Positions 7,652 to 15,376 of a DNA stretch of 64,000 bases are shown here, in pieces. Positions within the stretch are counted from its first letter, which is position 1, and each line of letters begins with the position of its first letter. The notes under the pieces are model-generated. The model made no database searches. It was not told where the DNA came from and worked only from the letters and a program-made list of their open reading frames with translations. A program made the translations under genes and the position numbers. Source of the DNA: Hyphomicrobiales bacterium (GTDB lineage: Bacteria > Pseudomonadota > Alphaproteobacteria > Rhodospirillales > JACKKN01); NCBI GenBank assembly GCA_024236415.1, contig JACKKN010000002.1:248001-312000 (forward strand), written 5' to 3'.

Positions 7652-9479
7652 GGTCGAACTCCTTCGTCCGGTCTGCGGCCGGTGGCAGGGATTGCAGGTG
7701 GGCCCGCCAGCCGCCCAGTTGGGTGATGTCCAGGGCCCCGTCGGTGGCCCAGGATTCGCAGAGAAACCCTTTCACGTCCTCGCCGTCCTCCAGGGTCAGG
7801 GTGCCGATGGCGAGGGGTTTCGGAACCTGGCGCATGAAGTCGCCGAACCGCGGCGCCGGCAGGGCCCAGACCTCCAGGTCGATGGCCGTGCCGCCGGTGG
7901 CGCGCAGCAGCCCCGGCCGGTGCGGCGGCCCGCCGGGCAGGCTGAACAGGCGGTACCCGGGCGCCGTGCGCGCGGCGTACAGGAACCGCCCGCCCAGGTC
8001 GGTCAGCTGGTGGTTCAGGGGCAGGCCCGACATGTGGGCGCCGACCACGGCCAGGGCGATCTCGCCGCCGTCGGCGCCGGGTCGCGCCGCCGCCGCCGCC
8101 GGCAGAACCCAGTCCGTGGCCCCCAGGGCGCCGCCGGCGGCCCGCTGCAGGGCCGCGCCCAGGGCCGCCAGGCGACCGTCGCCGCCGGCCGGGGCCAGCA
8201 GGGTGACGCCGCCGGGCAGGCCGTCGCGCCGCGGCGCCACGGGCACGGCCAGGCCGCACAGGTCCATCAGGTTGACGAAGTTGGTGTAGGTGCCCAGGCG
8301 CGCGTTGGGCCCCATGGGGTCGGCGTCCAGGTCGGCCAGGGTAAAAAAGGTGGGGACGGTGGGCACGCACAACAGGTCGACCCCGGCCACCAGCGGCGCG
8401 GCGCGGCGGCGCAGGTCCTGCAGGCGGTAAAAGCCGCGGAAGGCGTCGGCGGCCGAGAACTTCTCGGCCGCCTCGATGATGTGCCGGGTCACCGGATGCA
8501 GGGCGCCCGGGTCGCGGGCCAGGATGTCCTCGACCACGGTGTAGCGTTCGGCCACCCAGATGCCGTCGTACAGCAGCTCGGCCACCTGGAAGAAGGGGGT
8601 AAAGTCGATCTCCTGCACCTGCCCGCCCATGGCCGCCAGGGTGTCCAGGGTGGCGGCGAAGGACGCCTCCTGGTCGGCGTCGCCGAAGAAGGGGCGGGTG
8701 GCAGGGTCGGGCACGCCGACCCGGAACCGGGGCGGCGCCGCCGCCGGCGCAGCCGGCCGCGGGAAGGCGCGGGCGTAGGGGTCGTCGCCGTCGGCCGCGG
8801 CGGCGGCGTGAAAGGCGGCGTAGGCGTCCTCGACGGTGAGGGCGAAAATGGACACCGTGTCCAGGGTGCGGCAGGCCGGCACCACCCCGGTGTTGGACAC
8901 CGTGCCCAGGGTCGGCTTCAGCCCGACGATGCCGTTCAGCCCCGCCGGCACCCGCCCCGACCCGGCGGTGTCGGTGCCCAGGGCGAAGGTGACGATGCCG
9001 CGCGCCACGGCCACGGCCGAGCCCGAGCTGGACCCCCCCGGCACCAGGGCCGGGTCCAGGGGATGGCGCGGCGGCGGATAGGGCGAGCGCACGCCGACCA
9101 GCCCGGTGGCGAACTGGTCCAGGTTGGTCTTGCCGATCAGGATCGCCCCGGCCCGGCGCAGGGCGGCGACCACGAAGGCGTCGGCGGCGGGGGTGTAGGC
9201 GAAGGCCGGGCAGGCCGCCGTGGTCGGCAGTCCGGCGGCGTCGATGTTGTCCTTGACGGCGAAGGGGACCCCCCACAGCGGTTTCGCCACCGGGTCGAAG
9301 GGGCCCAGGGCGGCGGCCTCGGCGCGGGCCGCGGCGCGGTTGACCAGGCACAGGAAGATGCCCGGGTCCGCCGCCGCCTCGACCCGGCGGAACGCCTCGT
9401 CCACCACCGCCGCGGGGTCCAGGCCCCCGGCATAGGCGGCGTGCAGGCTGGCCAGGTCGAAGGGGAGGTCGCGGGTCAT
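7638..9479 (-). CDS. atzF: Allophanate hydrolase (AtzF type)
   Basis: A 613-residue amidase-signature enzyme. The N-terminal domain has the Ser-cisSer-Lys triad in context: K76 in PFAVKDN, the GGSSSGS loop at 148-154 and S174 in GTDTAGSGR. The C-terminal domain (about 460-600) matches the small AtzF/Dur1 C-terminal domain, with APGYRLFSLPGG and VKGFLCE; simple GatA-like amidases lack it. The reaction is allophanate to 2 CO2 and 2 NH3. No urea carboxylase or biuret hydrolase gene is present here, so allophanate must come from elsewhere or the substrate differs. It is first in an operon with a complete peptide-type ABC importer, divergent from a LysR gene. Confidence 0.88.
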   Translation of the reverse strand: MTRDLPFDLASLHAAYAGGLDPAAVVDEAFRRVEAAADPGIFLCLVNRAAARAEAAALGPFDPVAKPLWGVPFAVKDNIDAAGLPTTAACPAFAYTPAADAFVVAALRRAGAILIGKTNLDQFATGLVGVRSPYPPPRHPLDPALVPGGSSSGSAVAVARGIVTFALGTDTAGSGRVPAGLNGIVGLKPTLGTVSNTGVVPACRTLDTVSIFALTVEDAYAAFHAAAAADGDDPYARAFPRPAAPAAAPPRFRVGVPDPATRPFFGDADQEASFAATLDTLAAMGGQVQEIDFTPFFQVAELLYDGIWVAERYTVVEDILARDPGALHPVTRHIIEAAEKFSAADAFRGFYRLQDLRRRAAPLVAGVDLLCVPTVPTFFTLADLDADPMGPNARLGTYTNFVNLMDLCGLAVPVAPRRDGLPGGVTLLAPAGGDGRLAALGAALQRAAGGALGATDWVLPAAAAARPGADGGEIALAVVGAHMSGLPLNHQLTDLGGRFLYAARTAPGYRLFSLPGGPPHRPGLLRATGGTAIDLEVWALPAPRFGDFMRQVPKPLAIGTLTLEDGEDVKGFLCESWATDGALDITQLGGWRAHLQSLPPAADRTKEFDHAPT

Positions 9480-9547
9480 GTCTCTGCCGTGTTTCCGTTC
9501 CGTCGCGGCGGACCCACCGGGCCGCCTGGAAGGGAGTACAGCAGTTG

Positions 9548-9601
9548 GCAGTGCTTCGTGATACTGCTATAAAATCACCATCCCGCTGCAATTTTTGCAG
9601 C
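9548..9601. promoter_or_regulatory. LysR-type binding sites in the divergent atzF/lysR promoter
   Basis: A perfect palindrome GCTGCAA-TTT-TTGCAGC at 9585-9601 contains the T-N11-A pattern typical of LysR operators and ends 20 bp before the chosen start of the LysR gene. A second inverted pair, GCAGT (9548-9552) and ACTGC (9563-9567), lies about 20 bp further towards atzF, and an AT-rich TATAAAAT (9568-9575) sits between them. Recognition plus activation sites of this layout are usual for LysR regulators that autorepress and activate the divergent gene. Binding itself is inferred. Confidence 0.6.
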
Positions 9602-9621
9602 AGTCAGGACTCCGACGGCCC

Positions 9622-10533
9622 ATGCGCCACCTGCTGCCGCTCCGCTACATCGACGCCGTGGCCAAGGCCGGGTCCATCCGCAAGGCGGCCGAGACCCTGG
9701 CCATCACCTCGACGGCGCTGAACCGCCGCATCCTGGCCATGGAGGACGAGCTGGGGGTGCCCATCTTCGAACGCCTGCCGCGCGGCGTGATCCTGTCGGC
9801 GGCCGGCGAGATCCTGGTCCACCACTTCCGCGCCCAGCTCACCGACATGGACCGGGTCAAAAGCCAGATCGCCGACCTGGCCGGCGAGCGGCGCGGCCAC
9901 GTGGCCATCGCCTGCAGCCAGGCCCTGCTACCCTACTTCCTGCCCGAGCAGATCTCGCGCTACCGGGCCGACCACCCGGCGGTGACCTTCGGCGTCCACC
10001 TGCGCGACCGCGCCGCCGCCGAGCAGGCCCTGGTGGACCTCAGCGCCGACATCGCCCTGGTGTTCGAGCCGGTGCGCCTGTCCGACTTCCAGGTGCTGCT
10101 GACCGTGCGCCAGCCGGTCTGCGCCGTGGTGCGGCCCGACCACCCCCTGGCCGGCGAGACCGGCAAGCTGCGCCTGCGCGACTGTTTGCGCCACCCCATC
10201 GCCCTGCCCACGGCCCCCTACGGCGTGCGCCACCTGCTGGAGGCGGCGGTGCGGCGCACCTCGCTGACCCTGCAGCCGGCCCTGGAATCGGACAGCTTCG
10301 AATTCCTGCGCCACCACGCCATGGTCGAGGACCTGGTGGCCTTCCAGATCGCCATCGGCCTGCCCGCCGACGGCGGCGACCACACCCTGGTGGGTCGCGA
10401 GATCGACGAGCGCGACGTGCCTGCCGGCGTGCTGTACATGGGCCAGCTGCGCGGCCGCGCCCTGTCGGTGGCCGCCACCCGCTTCGCCAACCAGATGATG
10501 GCCAGCTTCCTGGAGCGGTTCGACTGCGACTAG
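9622..10533 (+). CDS. LysR-family transcriptional regulator
   Basis: A 303-residue regulator with an N-terminal winged helix (IDAVAKAGSIRKAAETLAIT, about residues 8-27, then NRRILAMEDELGVPIFERLPRGV) and a C-terminal effector domain. I chose ATG at 9622; an in-frame TTG at 9595 lies inside the palindromic operator and is therefore unlikely. It is divergent from the allophanate hydrolase/ABC operon and most likely regulates it in response to an imported compound. Its stop codon overlaps the stop of the convergent ABC ATPase gene by two bases. Confidence 0.92.
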   Translation: MRHLLPLRYIDAVAKAGSIRKAAETLAITSTALNRRILAMEDELGVPIFERLPRGVILSAAGEILVHHFRAQLTDMDRVKSQIADLAGERRGHVAIACSQALLPYFLPEQISRYRADHPAVTFGVHLRDRAAAEQALVDLSADIALVFEPVRLSDFQVLLTVRQPVCAVVRPDHPLAGETGKLRLRDCLRHPIALPTAPYGVRHLLEAAVRRTSLTLQPALESDSFEFLRHHAMVEDLVAFQIAIGLPADGGDHTLVGREIDERDVPAGVLYMGQLRGRALSVAATRFANQMMASFLERFDCD

Positions 10534-11339
10534 GCGGGCCCGACACCGGGCACGCAGACCCGGCCCACCCGGCCGCCGCCCAGGTCGACGTCGCGAAGCC
10601 CGATGGGGATGCCGTAGGCCGCCGACAGGGCGGCGGCGTCCAACACCTGGGCGGGCGCGCCGGCGGCGGCCACGGCACCGCCGCGCATGAGCACGGCGCG
10701 GTCGGCGAAGCGGAAGGCGTGGTCCGGGTTGTGGCTGGACACGACCACCGTGCGCCCGGCCGAGGCCAGGCCGCGGGCCCGCTCCAGGACCCGGAACTGG
10801 TTGCCGTAGTCCAGGTTGGCCGTGGGCTCGTCCATGACCAGGATCGGCGCCTCCTGGGCCAGGGCCCGGGCCACCAGCACCAGTTGCCGCTGGCCGCCGC
10901 TGATGGCCGTGAACGGACGCCCGGCCAGGTCGGCCAGGCCGACCGCGTCCAGGGCCGCCTCGGCCCGCGCCCGGTCCCGCGCGCCGGGGCTCTCGAACAG
11001 GCCCAGGTGCGGCGCCCGGCCCATCACCACCACGTCCAGCACCGGGAACGGGAAGGTACCCTCGGCGGCCTGGGGCACGTAGGCCAGGTCCCGCGCCACG
11101 TCGCGCCGCGGCAGTTGGTCGAGCGGCCGGCCGCGCAGCAGCACCCGCCCGGCCTGGGGCGACAGCAGCCCCAGCAAGGTGCGGAACAGGGTCGTCTTGC
11201 CACAGCCGTTGGGCCCCAGCAGCATGGTCACGGTCTCGGCCTCGATGGCCAGGTCCAGGCCCCGGCCCACGGCCTGACCGGGGTAGCCGAAGCCCAGGCC
11301 CTCGGCGGCCAGGGCCGGGGTGCCGGGTCTTGCGCTCAT
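10530..11339 (-). CDS. ABC transporter ATP-binding protein, FecE/BtuD (MolC-like) family
   Basis: A 269-residue ATPase with Walker A LLGPNGCGKTTL, Q-loop VPQAAEG, signature ISGGQRQLVLVARAL, Walker B ILVMDEPTANLDYG and H-loop SSHNPDHA. The FecE/BtuD subfamily serves siderophores, haem, cobalamin and, in MolBC, molybdate. ATG at 11339 overlaps the permease stop as ATGA; an ATG two codons earlier (11345) is the alternative. It is the last gene of a binding protein-permease-ATPase operon adjacent to a MOT1 permease and a ModA-like gene, which makes molybdate or tungstate the best guess for substrate. Confidence 0.9.
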   Translation of the reverse strand: MSARPGTPALAAEGLGFGYPGQAVGRGLDLAIEAETVTMLLGPNGCGKTTLFRTLLGLLSPQAGRVLLRGRPLDQLPRRDVARDLAYVPQAAEGTFPFPVLDVVVMGRAPHLGLFESPGARDRARAEAALDAVGLADLAGRPFTAISGGQRQLVLVARALAQEAPILVMDEPTANLDYGNQFRVLERARGLASAGRTVVVSSHNPDHAFRFADRAVLMRGGAVAAAGAPAQVLDAAALSAAYGIPIGLRDVDLGGGRVGRVCVPGVGPA

Positions 11340-12358
11340 CGCCATGACCGCCGCGCCCGGGCCAGGATCCACAGGAACAGCGGCGCGCCGATGAAGGCGT
11401 TGAGGATGCCGATGGGAATCTCGATCCCGGCCAGCCCGCGCGCCAGGGTGTCCACCGCCAGCACGTAGGCGGCGCCGATCAGCAGGGTCGCCGGCAGCAG
11501 GCGGCTGAACTCGGGCCCGACCAGGAACCGGGCCATGTGCGGGATGATCAGCCCGACCCAGCCGACGGTGCCCGAGATGGCCACCACGGCCGAGGTCATG
11601 AGCGTGGCGCAGACCACCAGCAGCACCCGAAGGCGCCCGGTGTCCACCCCCAGCGCCCGGGCCTCGTCCTCGCCCAGCGCCATGAGGTTGACCCGCCAGC
11701 GAAGCAGGAACAGCGGCACCAGCCCCAGCACCACCGGCGGCCAGGCCGCCTGCAGGTCGGTGACGGTGACGCCGGCCAGGCTGCCCATGAGCCAGAAGGT
11801 GATGGCCGGCAACTGGTCGTAGGGGTCGGCCAAATAGGTGAGCACCGAGATCCCCGCCCCCATGACCGCGCCGATCACCACGCCGGCCAGGACCAGGACG
11901 AGAACGGGATCATGGGCGCCGCGCACCAGCCGGGCCATGGCGTAGACGACGGCCACCGCCGCCAGGCCGAAGACGAAGGCCATGCCCTGGATCGCCACCA
12001 CCGGCAGGGACAGGAAGATGGCCACCACCGCGCCGAGGCCGGCGCCGGCCGAGACCCCCAGGATGTCCGGCGCCACCAGGGGGTTGCGGAACACGGTCTG
12101 GTAGGTGGCGCCCGAGGCCGCGAGGGCCAGGCCCACCAGCAGCGCCGCCGCCAGGCGCGGCAGGCGGATGCCCAGCATCACCGTGGCCGCCGTGTCGCCG
12201 TCCGCCGCCGTTCCGTTCACCCCCCGCCACAGGGCCCCCACCACGTCGCCCAGGGACAGGGGGTACTGGCCCACCGTGGCGGCCAGGCAGAACAGCGCCG
12301 CCAGCCCGGCCAGGCCGAGCAGGACCCACGACGCCGTGGCCGGGGCCCCGGGCCTCAC
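11336..12358 (-). CDS. ABC transporter permease, FecCD/BtuC (MolB-like) family
   Basis: A 340-residue polytopic protein of the FecCD family with the expected segments: RLPRLAAALLVGLALAASGATYQTVFRNPLVAPDILGVSAGAG, then VLTYLADPYDQLPAITFWLMGSL, and the C-terminal IPIGILNAFIGAPLFLWIL. GTG at 12358 overlaps the stop of the binding-protein gene (GTGA), and translation from it places the first helix (TASWVLLGLAGLAALFCL) correctly; longer upstream reading is low-complexity and unlikely. It would form the homodimeric channel with the ATPase encoded downstream. Confidence 0.92.
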   Translation of the reverse strand: MRPGAPATASWVLLGLAGLAALFCLAATVGQYPLSLGDVVGALWRGVNGTAADGDTAATVMLGIRLPRLAAALLVGLALAASGATYQTVFRNPLVAPDILGVSAGAGLGAVVAIFLSLPVVAIQGMAFVFGLAAVAVVYAMARLVRGAHDPVLVLVLAGVVIGAVMGAGISVLTYLADPYDQLPAITFWLMGSLAGVTVTDLQAAWPPVVLGLVPLFLLRWRVNLMALGEDEARALGVDTGRLRVLLVVCATLMTSAVVAISGTVGWVGLIIPHMARFLVGPEFSRLLPATLLIGAAYVLAVDTLARGLAGIEIPIGILNAFIGAPLFLWILARARRSWR

Positions 12359-13407
12359 CGGGAGTTCCCGGTTCCCGGCCGGGTGCCGGGCCCCAGCACC
12401 CGGGCCAGTTGGGCGTCGCTCAGGTCCAGGTGGTAGTAGAGCCGGTAGAATCGCCGGGTCTCGGCCTCCAGGTCGGCGGCGAAGCGGTCCGGGTACAGCA
12501 CCGCCAGCAGCCAGCGCAGGCCGATCAGCCGGTTCGCCGACGGCGGCCGGTCGAACCACCCGAACGGCAGGGTCGGCGACAGGTAGACCCGCCCGGCGCG
12601 CACGGCGCCCAGGGTCCGCCACACGGGATGGGTCCACACCAGGTCGTAGAAGTTGGGGTCCGTGGTCAGCACCACGTCGGGGTTCCAGGCCAGGACCTGT
12701 TCCAGCGACACCGAGGCAAGGTTGCCCGACCCGGCCTCGTCGGCCACGTTGCGGGCGCCGGCGTATTTCAGCAGCTCGACGTTGATGGAGCCGCCGACCC
12801 CCGTGTGCAGGCCGTCGGCGCCGCGCCCGTAGTACACCCGCGGTCCGCCGCCGGCCGGCAGGGCGTCGCGGAAGGCCGCCAGCGCGGCCACGATGCGCTC
12901 GGCCTCGCGGGCCTTGGCCTCGGCATCGCCGGGGCGTCCGATCAGGCGCCCCACGGTGCGGAAGGATTGCGCGATCAGGTCGAACCGCCCGTCGATCAGG
13001 GCGTAGGGGATGCCCGTCTGGGCCTGCACCCGGTCGGCCAGGGAGACGTAGGTGGGCTTGACCGAGCCGTAGTCCAGGATCAGGTCCGGCTTCAGGGCCA
13101 GCACCGTTTCCAGGTTGGCGCTGCCGCCGCGCCCGGTCAGGCGGCCCACGTCGGGCAGGCGGTCGTAGGGCGGCGCCAGCAGCTCGCGCTCGCCGGGCCG
13201 CGGCGGGCGCGGCCAGCCGGCCATGAGGTCCGGCGCCAGCATGTACAGGAAGATGGCCGCCGGCGGCCCGGCCGGAAACACCTTGGCCACCCGCGCCGGC
13301 ACCGGGACCCGGCGCCCGGCGGAATCCACCAGGGTGTCCCCGGCCCGGGCGACTCCGGACAAGAGGGACGCGGCGGCGGCCAGCAGGGTCCTGCGCGAGA
13401 TGTCCAT
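12355..13407 (-). CDS. Periplasmic binding protein of the FecB/BtuF (MolA-like) class
   Basis: A 350-residue binding protein with a Tat-like signal (DISRRTLLAAAASLLSG) and the two-lobed class III fold: lobe 1 with PARVAKVFPAGPPAAIFLYMLAPDLMAGW and LDYGSVKPTYVSLADRVQAQTG, lobe 2 with VLAWNPDVVLTTDP and the distinctive FGWFDRPPSANRLIGLRWL. The latter pattern occurs in receptors annotated for iron or for oxyanions. ATG at 13407 was chosen because it gives the signal directly. Heads the three-gene ABC operon and is divergent from the MOT1 gene, which supports but does not prove a molybdate/tungstate ligand. Confidence 0.87.
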   Translation of the reverse strand: MDISRRTLLAAAASLLSGVARAGDTLVDSAGRRVPVPARVAKVFPAGPPAAIFLYMLAPDLMAGWPRPPRPGERELLAPPYDRLPDVGRLTGRGGSANLETVLALKPDLILDYGSVKPTYVSLADRVQAQTGIPYALIDGRFDLIAQSFRTVGRLIGRPGDAEAKAREAERIVAALAAFRDALPAGGGPRVYYGRGADGLHTGVGGSINVELLKYAGARNVADEAGSGNLASVSLEQVLAWNPDVVLTTDPNFYDLVWTHPVWRTLGAVRAGRVYLSPTLPFGWFDRPPSANRLIGLRWLLAVLYPDRFAADLEAETRRFYRLYYHLDLSDAQLARVLGPGTRPGTGNSR

Positions 13408-13461
13408 GGTGTCCTTCCCCGGGCGGCCGGCACGGCCATTGGCGGTTTGTTTCCCCAACTC

Positions 13462-13476
13462 CGATATCTATAGTCG
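13462..13476. promoter_or_regulatory. AT-rich imperfect palindrome in the FecB-like/MOT1 divergent promoter
   Basis: CGATAT at 13462-13467 faces ATAGTCG at 13470-13476. Half sites resemble those of the longer inverted repeat at 15309-15332 but the spacing differs. It also contains TATAGT, a plausible -10 for the MOT1 gene 33 bp downstream. This is a weak candidate for a ModE-like or promoter element in the only AT-rich stretch of the 101-bp intergenic region. Confidence 0.3.
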
Positions 13477-13508
13477 ACCCCAGGGAAGATCACCAACGGG
13501 TTGAACGC

Positions 13509-14651
13509 ATGGCCACGACCACGGCACGGGATGACCGGACACCGGCGGCCGCCCTGCTGGGCGAGCTGTCGGGCGCCGTGGCCGACCTGGGCACCTTCCT
13601 GCCGCTGGTCATCGGCGTCCTGGCCGTGGGCGGGTTCGACGCCGCCGGGGTGCTGACCGGGTTCGGCCTGTTCGCCCTGGCGGTGGCGGTCTTCTACCGC
13701 CGGCCGGTGCCGGTACAGCCCATGAAGGCGGTGTCGGCCCTGGCCATCGTCGGCGCCCTGAGCGCCGGGCAGGCCATGGCCACGGGCATCGTCCTGGGCC
13801 TGGTGCTGCTGGTCCTGGCCGCCACCGGGGCCATCGGCCGCCTGGCCCGGGTCCTTCCCGAATCGGTGATCCTGGGCATCCAGGCCGGCGTCGGCCTGCA
13901 CCTGGCCCTGCTGGGCGCCCGCCACGTGGCCGAGGGCGCCGCCTTCGGCGTGCCGGGGTTGGTGGCCCTGGTCCTGCTGTCGATCACGCCCCTGCGCAGC
14001 TTCGCCGCCCTGGCCGTGGTGGCGGCGGCCACGGCGGTGGCGCTCGGCACCGGCGGCGCCGTGGCCTGGCCGGCGCCGGGGCTGCACCTGCCCCTGCCCG
14101 CCTGGCCGGCCCTGGCCGACTTCCGCGACGCGACCCTGACCGCCGTGGTGCCGCAGCTTGCCCTGACCGTGACCAACGCCGTGCTGGCCACGGCGGCCAT
14201 CGCCGGCGACTTCTTCCCCGCCGACCGGGCCCGCCTGGGGGCCGGGCGGCTGGCGGCCAGCACCGGCGTCCTCAACCTGGCGCTGGCGCCCCTGGGCGCC
14301 CTGCCCATGTGCCACGGCGCCGGCGGCCTGGTGGCGCAGCACCGCTTCGGCGCCCGGTCCTGGGGGGCGCCGGCGGTGTTCGGCGCCCTGTGCCTGGTGC
14401 TCGGCCTTGGCTTCGGCGACGGGGCGCGGACCCTGCTGGCCCTGGTGCCGCTGGGCGCCGTGGGCGCCCTGCTGCTGGTGGCCGGGGCCGAGATGGCCGC
14501 CGGACGCAAGGTCCTGGCCCTGGACGGCCCGGGCCGCGCCGTGGCCCTGGTGACGGCCCTGACCTGCGTCGGGGTCAACGTGGCCGCGGGGCTGGTGGCG
14601 GGGCTGGTCCTGGAACTGGCGCGGCGGGCCTGGATGCGGCGCCGGGGCTGA
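13509..14651 (+). CDS. MOT1-type molybdate/sulfate permease
   Basis: A 380-residue membrane protein of about 10-11 helices, recognisable as MOT1 (distant SulP relatives without a STAS domain): two conserved motifs are visible, GELSGAVADLGTFLPLVIGV at the N-terminus with PVQPMKAVSALA near residue 73, and PMCHGAGGLVAQHRFGARS near residue 266. Characterised MOT1 proteins in plants and algae are high-affinity molybdate transporters. Divergent from the FecBCD-like ABC operon, convergent with the methyltransferase (3 bp between stops). A promoter-like TATAGT lies about 33 bp upstream. Confidence 0.87.
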   Translation: MATTTARDDRTPAAALLGELSGAVADLGTFLPLVIGVLAVGGFDAAGVLTGFGLFALAVAVFYRRPVPVQPMKAVSALAIVGALSAGQAMATGIVLGLVLLVLAATGAIGRLARVLPESVILGIQAGVGLHLALLGARHVAEGAAFGVPGLVALVLLSITPLRSFAALAVVAAATAVALGTGGAVAWPAPGLHLPLPAWPALADFRDATLTAVVPQLALTVTNAVLATAAIAGDFFPADRARLGAGRLAASTGVLNLALAPLGALPMCHGAGGLVAQHRFGARSWGAPAVFGALCLVLGLGFGDGARTLLALVPLGAVGALLLVAGAEMAAGRKVLALDGPGRAVALVTALTCVGVNVAAGLVAGLVLELARRAWMRRRG

Positions 14652-14654
14652 TTC

Positions 14655-15263
14655 CTAGAACGGCTTGCGCGCCAGCAGGCGCGCCACCCGGGCCGGGCCG
14701 CGGTGGCGCTCGCCTTCCTCCAGCCAGGTGGTGCCGGTGAAGGCCTCGATGACCCGAAACCCGGGCAGGGCGGCGGTCAGGTCGGCCAGGTCATAGAGGA
14801 TGTCCGGCTGGCGCGGGCCCAAAAAGGAGTCGTCCTGGGCGCCGGGGGTGAAGCCCTCGGCCACCACCCAGCCGCCGGGGGTCAGCGCCGCGGCGGCCCG
14901 TTCCAGGGCGCGGCGGCGCACGTCGCGCTCGCATTGCAGGTACAGCACCACCACCGCGTCCCAGGCGGCGCCGGGCGGCGGCTCCCAGTCCGCCAGGTCG
15001 GCCACCAGGCGCGCCACCGCCACGCCCCGCGCCGTGTCCCGGGCCCGGGCCTGGTCCGTGGCCACGGCCGAGATGTCCACCGCCGTCACCCGCACCCCGC
15101 GCTCGGCCAGCCAGCCGCCGTTGCGGCCGTCGCCGTCGCCCAGGCACAGGGCCGAGGCGACCGCCAGGTCCGACCGGGCCAGGGCCTGGCGCAGGTACTC
15201 GTTGGGTTCCGTGCCGAACAGCGGCACGGGGCTGTCGCGGTATTTCCGGTTCCAATCCACCAT
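14655..15263 (-). CDS. Class I SAM-dependent methyltransferase, TehB-like
   Basis: A 202-residue soluble protein beginning VDWNRKYRDSPVPLFGTEPNEYL, a start typical of small TehB/thiopurine-type methyltransferases. The Rossmann SAM motif is ALCLGDGDGRNGGWLAERG (about 47-65) with the acidic VTAVDIS next. The substrate is unknown; relatives methylate tellurite, selenite or thiols. ATG at 15263 is preferred to longer reading into the promoter. It is divergent from a ModA-like binding protein and shares with it an intergenic region carrying a near-perfect ModE-like inverted repeat, so co-regulation with oxyanion uptake is plausible. Confidence 0.83.
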   Translation of the reverse strand: MVDWNRKYRDSPVPLFGTEPNEYLRQALARSDLAVASALCLGDGDGRNGGWLAERGVRVTAVDISAVATDQARARDTARGVAVARLVADLADWEPPPGAAWDAVVVLYLQCERDVRRRALERAAAALTPGGWVVAEGFTPGAQDDSFLGPRQPDILYDLADLTAALPGFRVIEAFTGTTWLEEGERHRGPARVARLLARKPF

Positions 15264-15308
15264 CGCGCGTTCCCGCTTGCATTCCTGCCTCACGCGGCCA
15301 AGATTCCG

Positions 15309-15332
15309 CGTTATGATCATCCTATCATATCG
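15309..15332. promoter_or_regulatory. ModE-like inverted repeat (candidate operator)
   Basis: Arms CGTTATGAT (15309-15317) and ATCATATCG (15324-15332) form a 9-bp inverted repeat with a single mismatch and 6-bp spacer. The CG-TAT ends and AT-rich arms resemble proteobacterial ModE boxes. It lies almost centrally between two divergent starts (44 bp from the modA-like ATG, 45 bp from the methyltransferase ATG). No modE gene is in the window. Confidence 0.5.
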
Positions 15333-15376
15333 ACTCGACAGCCGACTCAAGAACGACCACCGGGGAGGACTCCACC

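Noticed and set aside
9595..9621. TTG at 9595 as start of the LysR protein
   Set aside because: It lies inside the perfect palindromic operator and adds nine residues without family similarity; ATG 9622 is better.
10530..13407. Assignment of the FecBCDE-like operon as a siderophore importer
   Set aside because: No TonB receptor, siderophore gene or Fur-like box is adjacent, while MOT1 and ModA-like genes are; kept as the alternative, not as the call.
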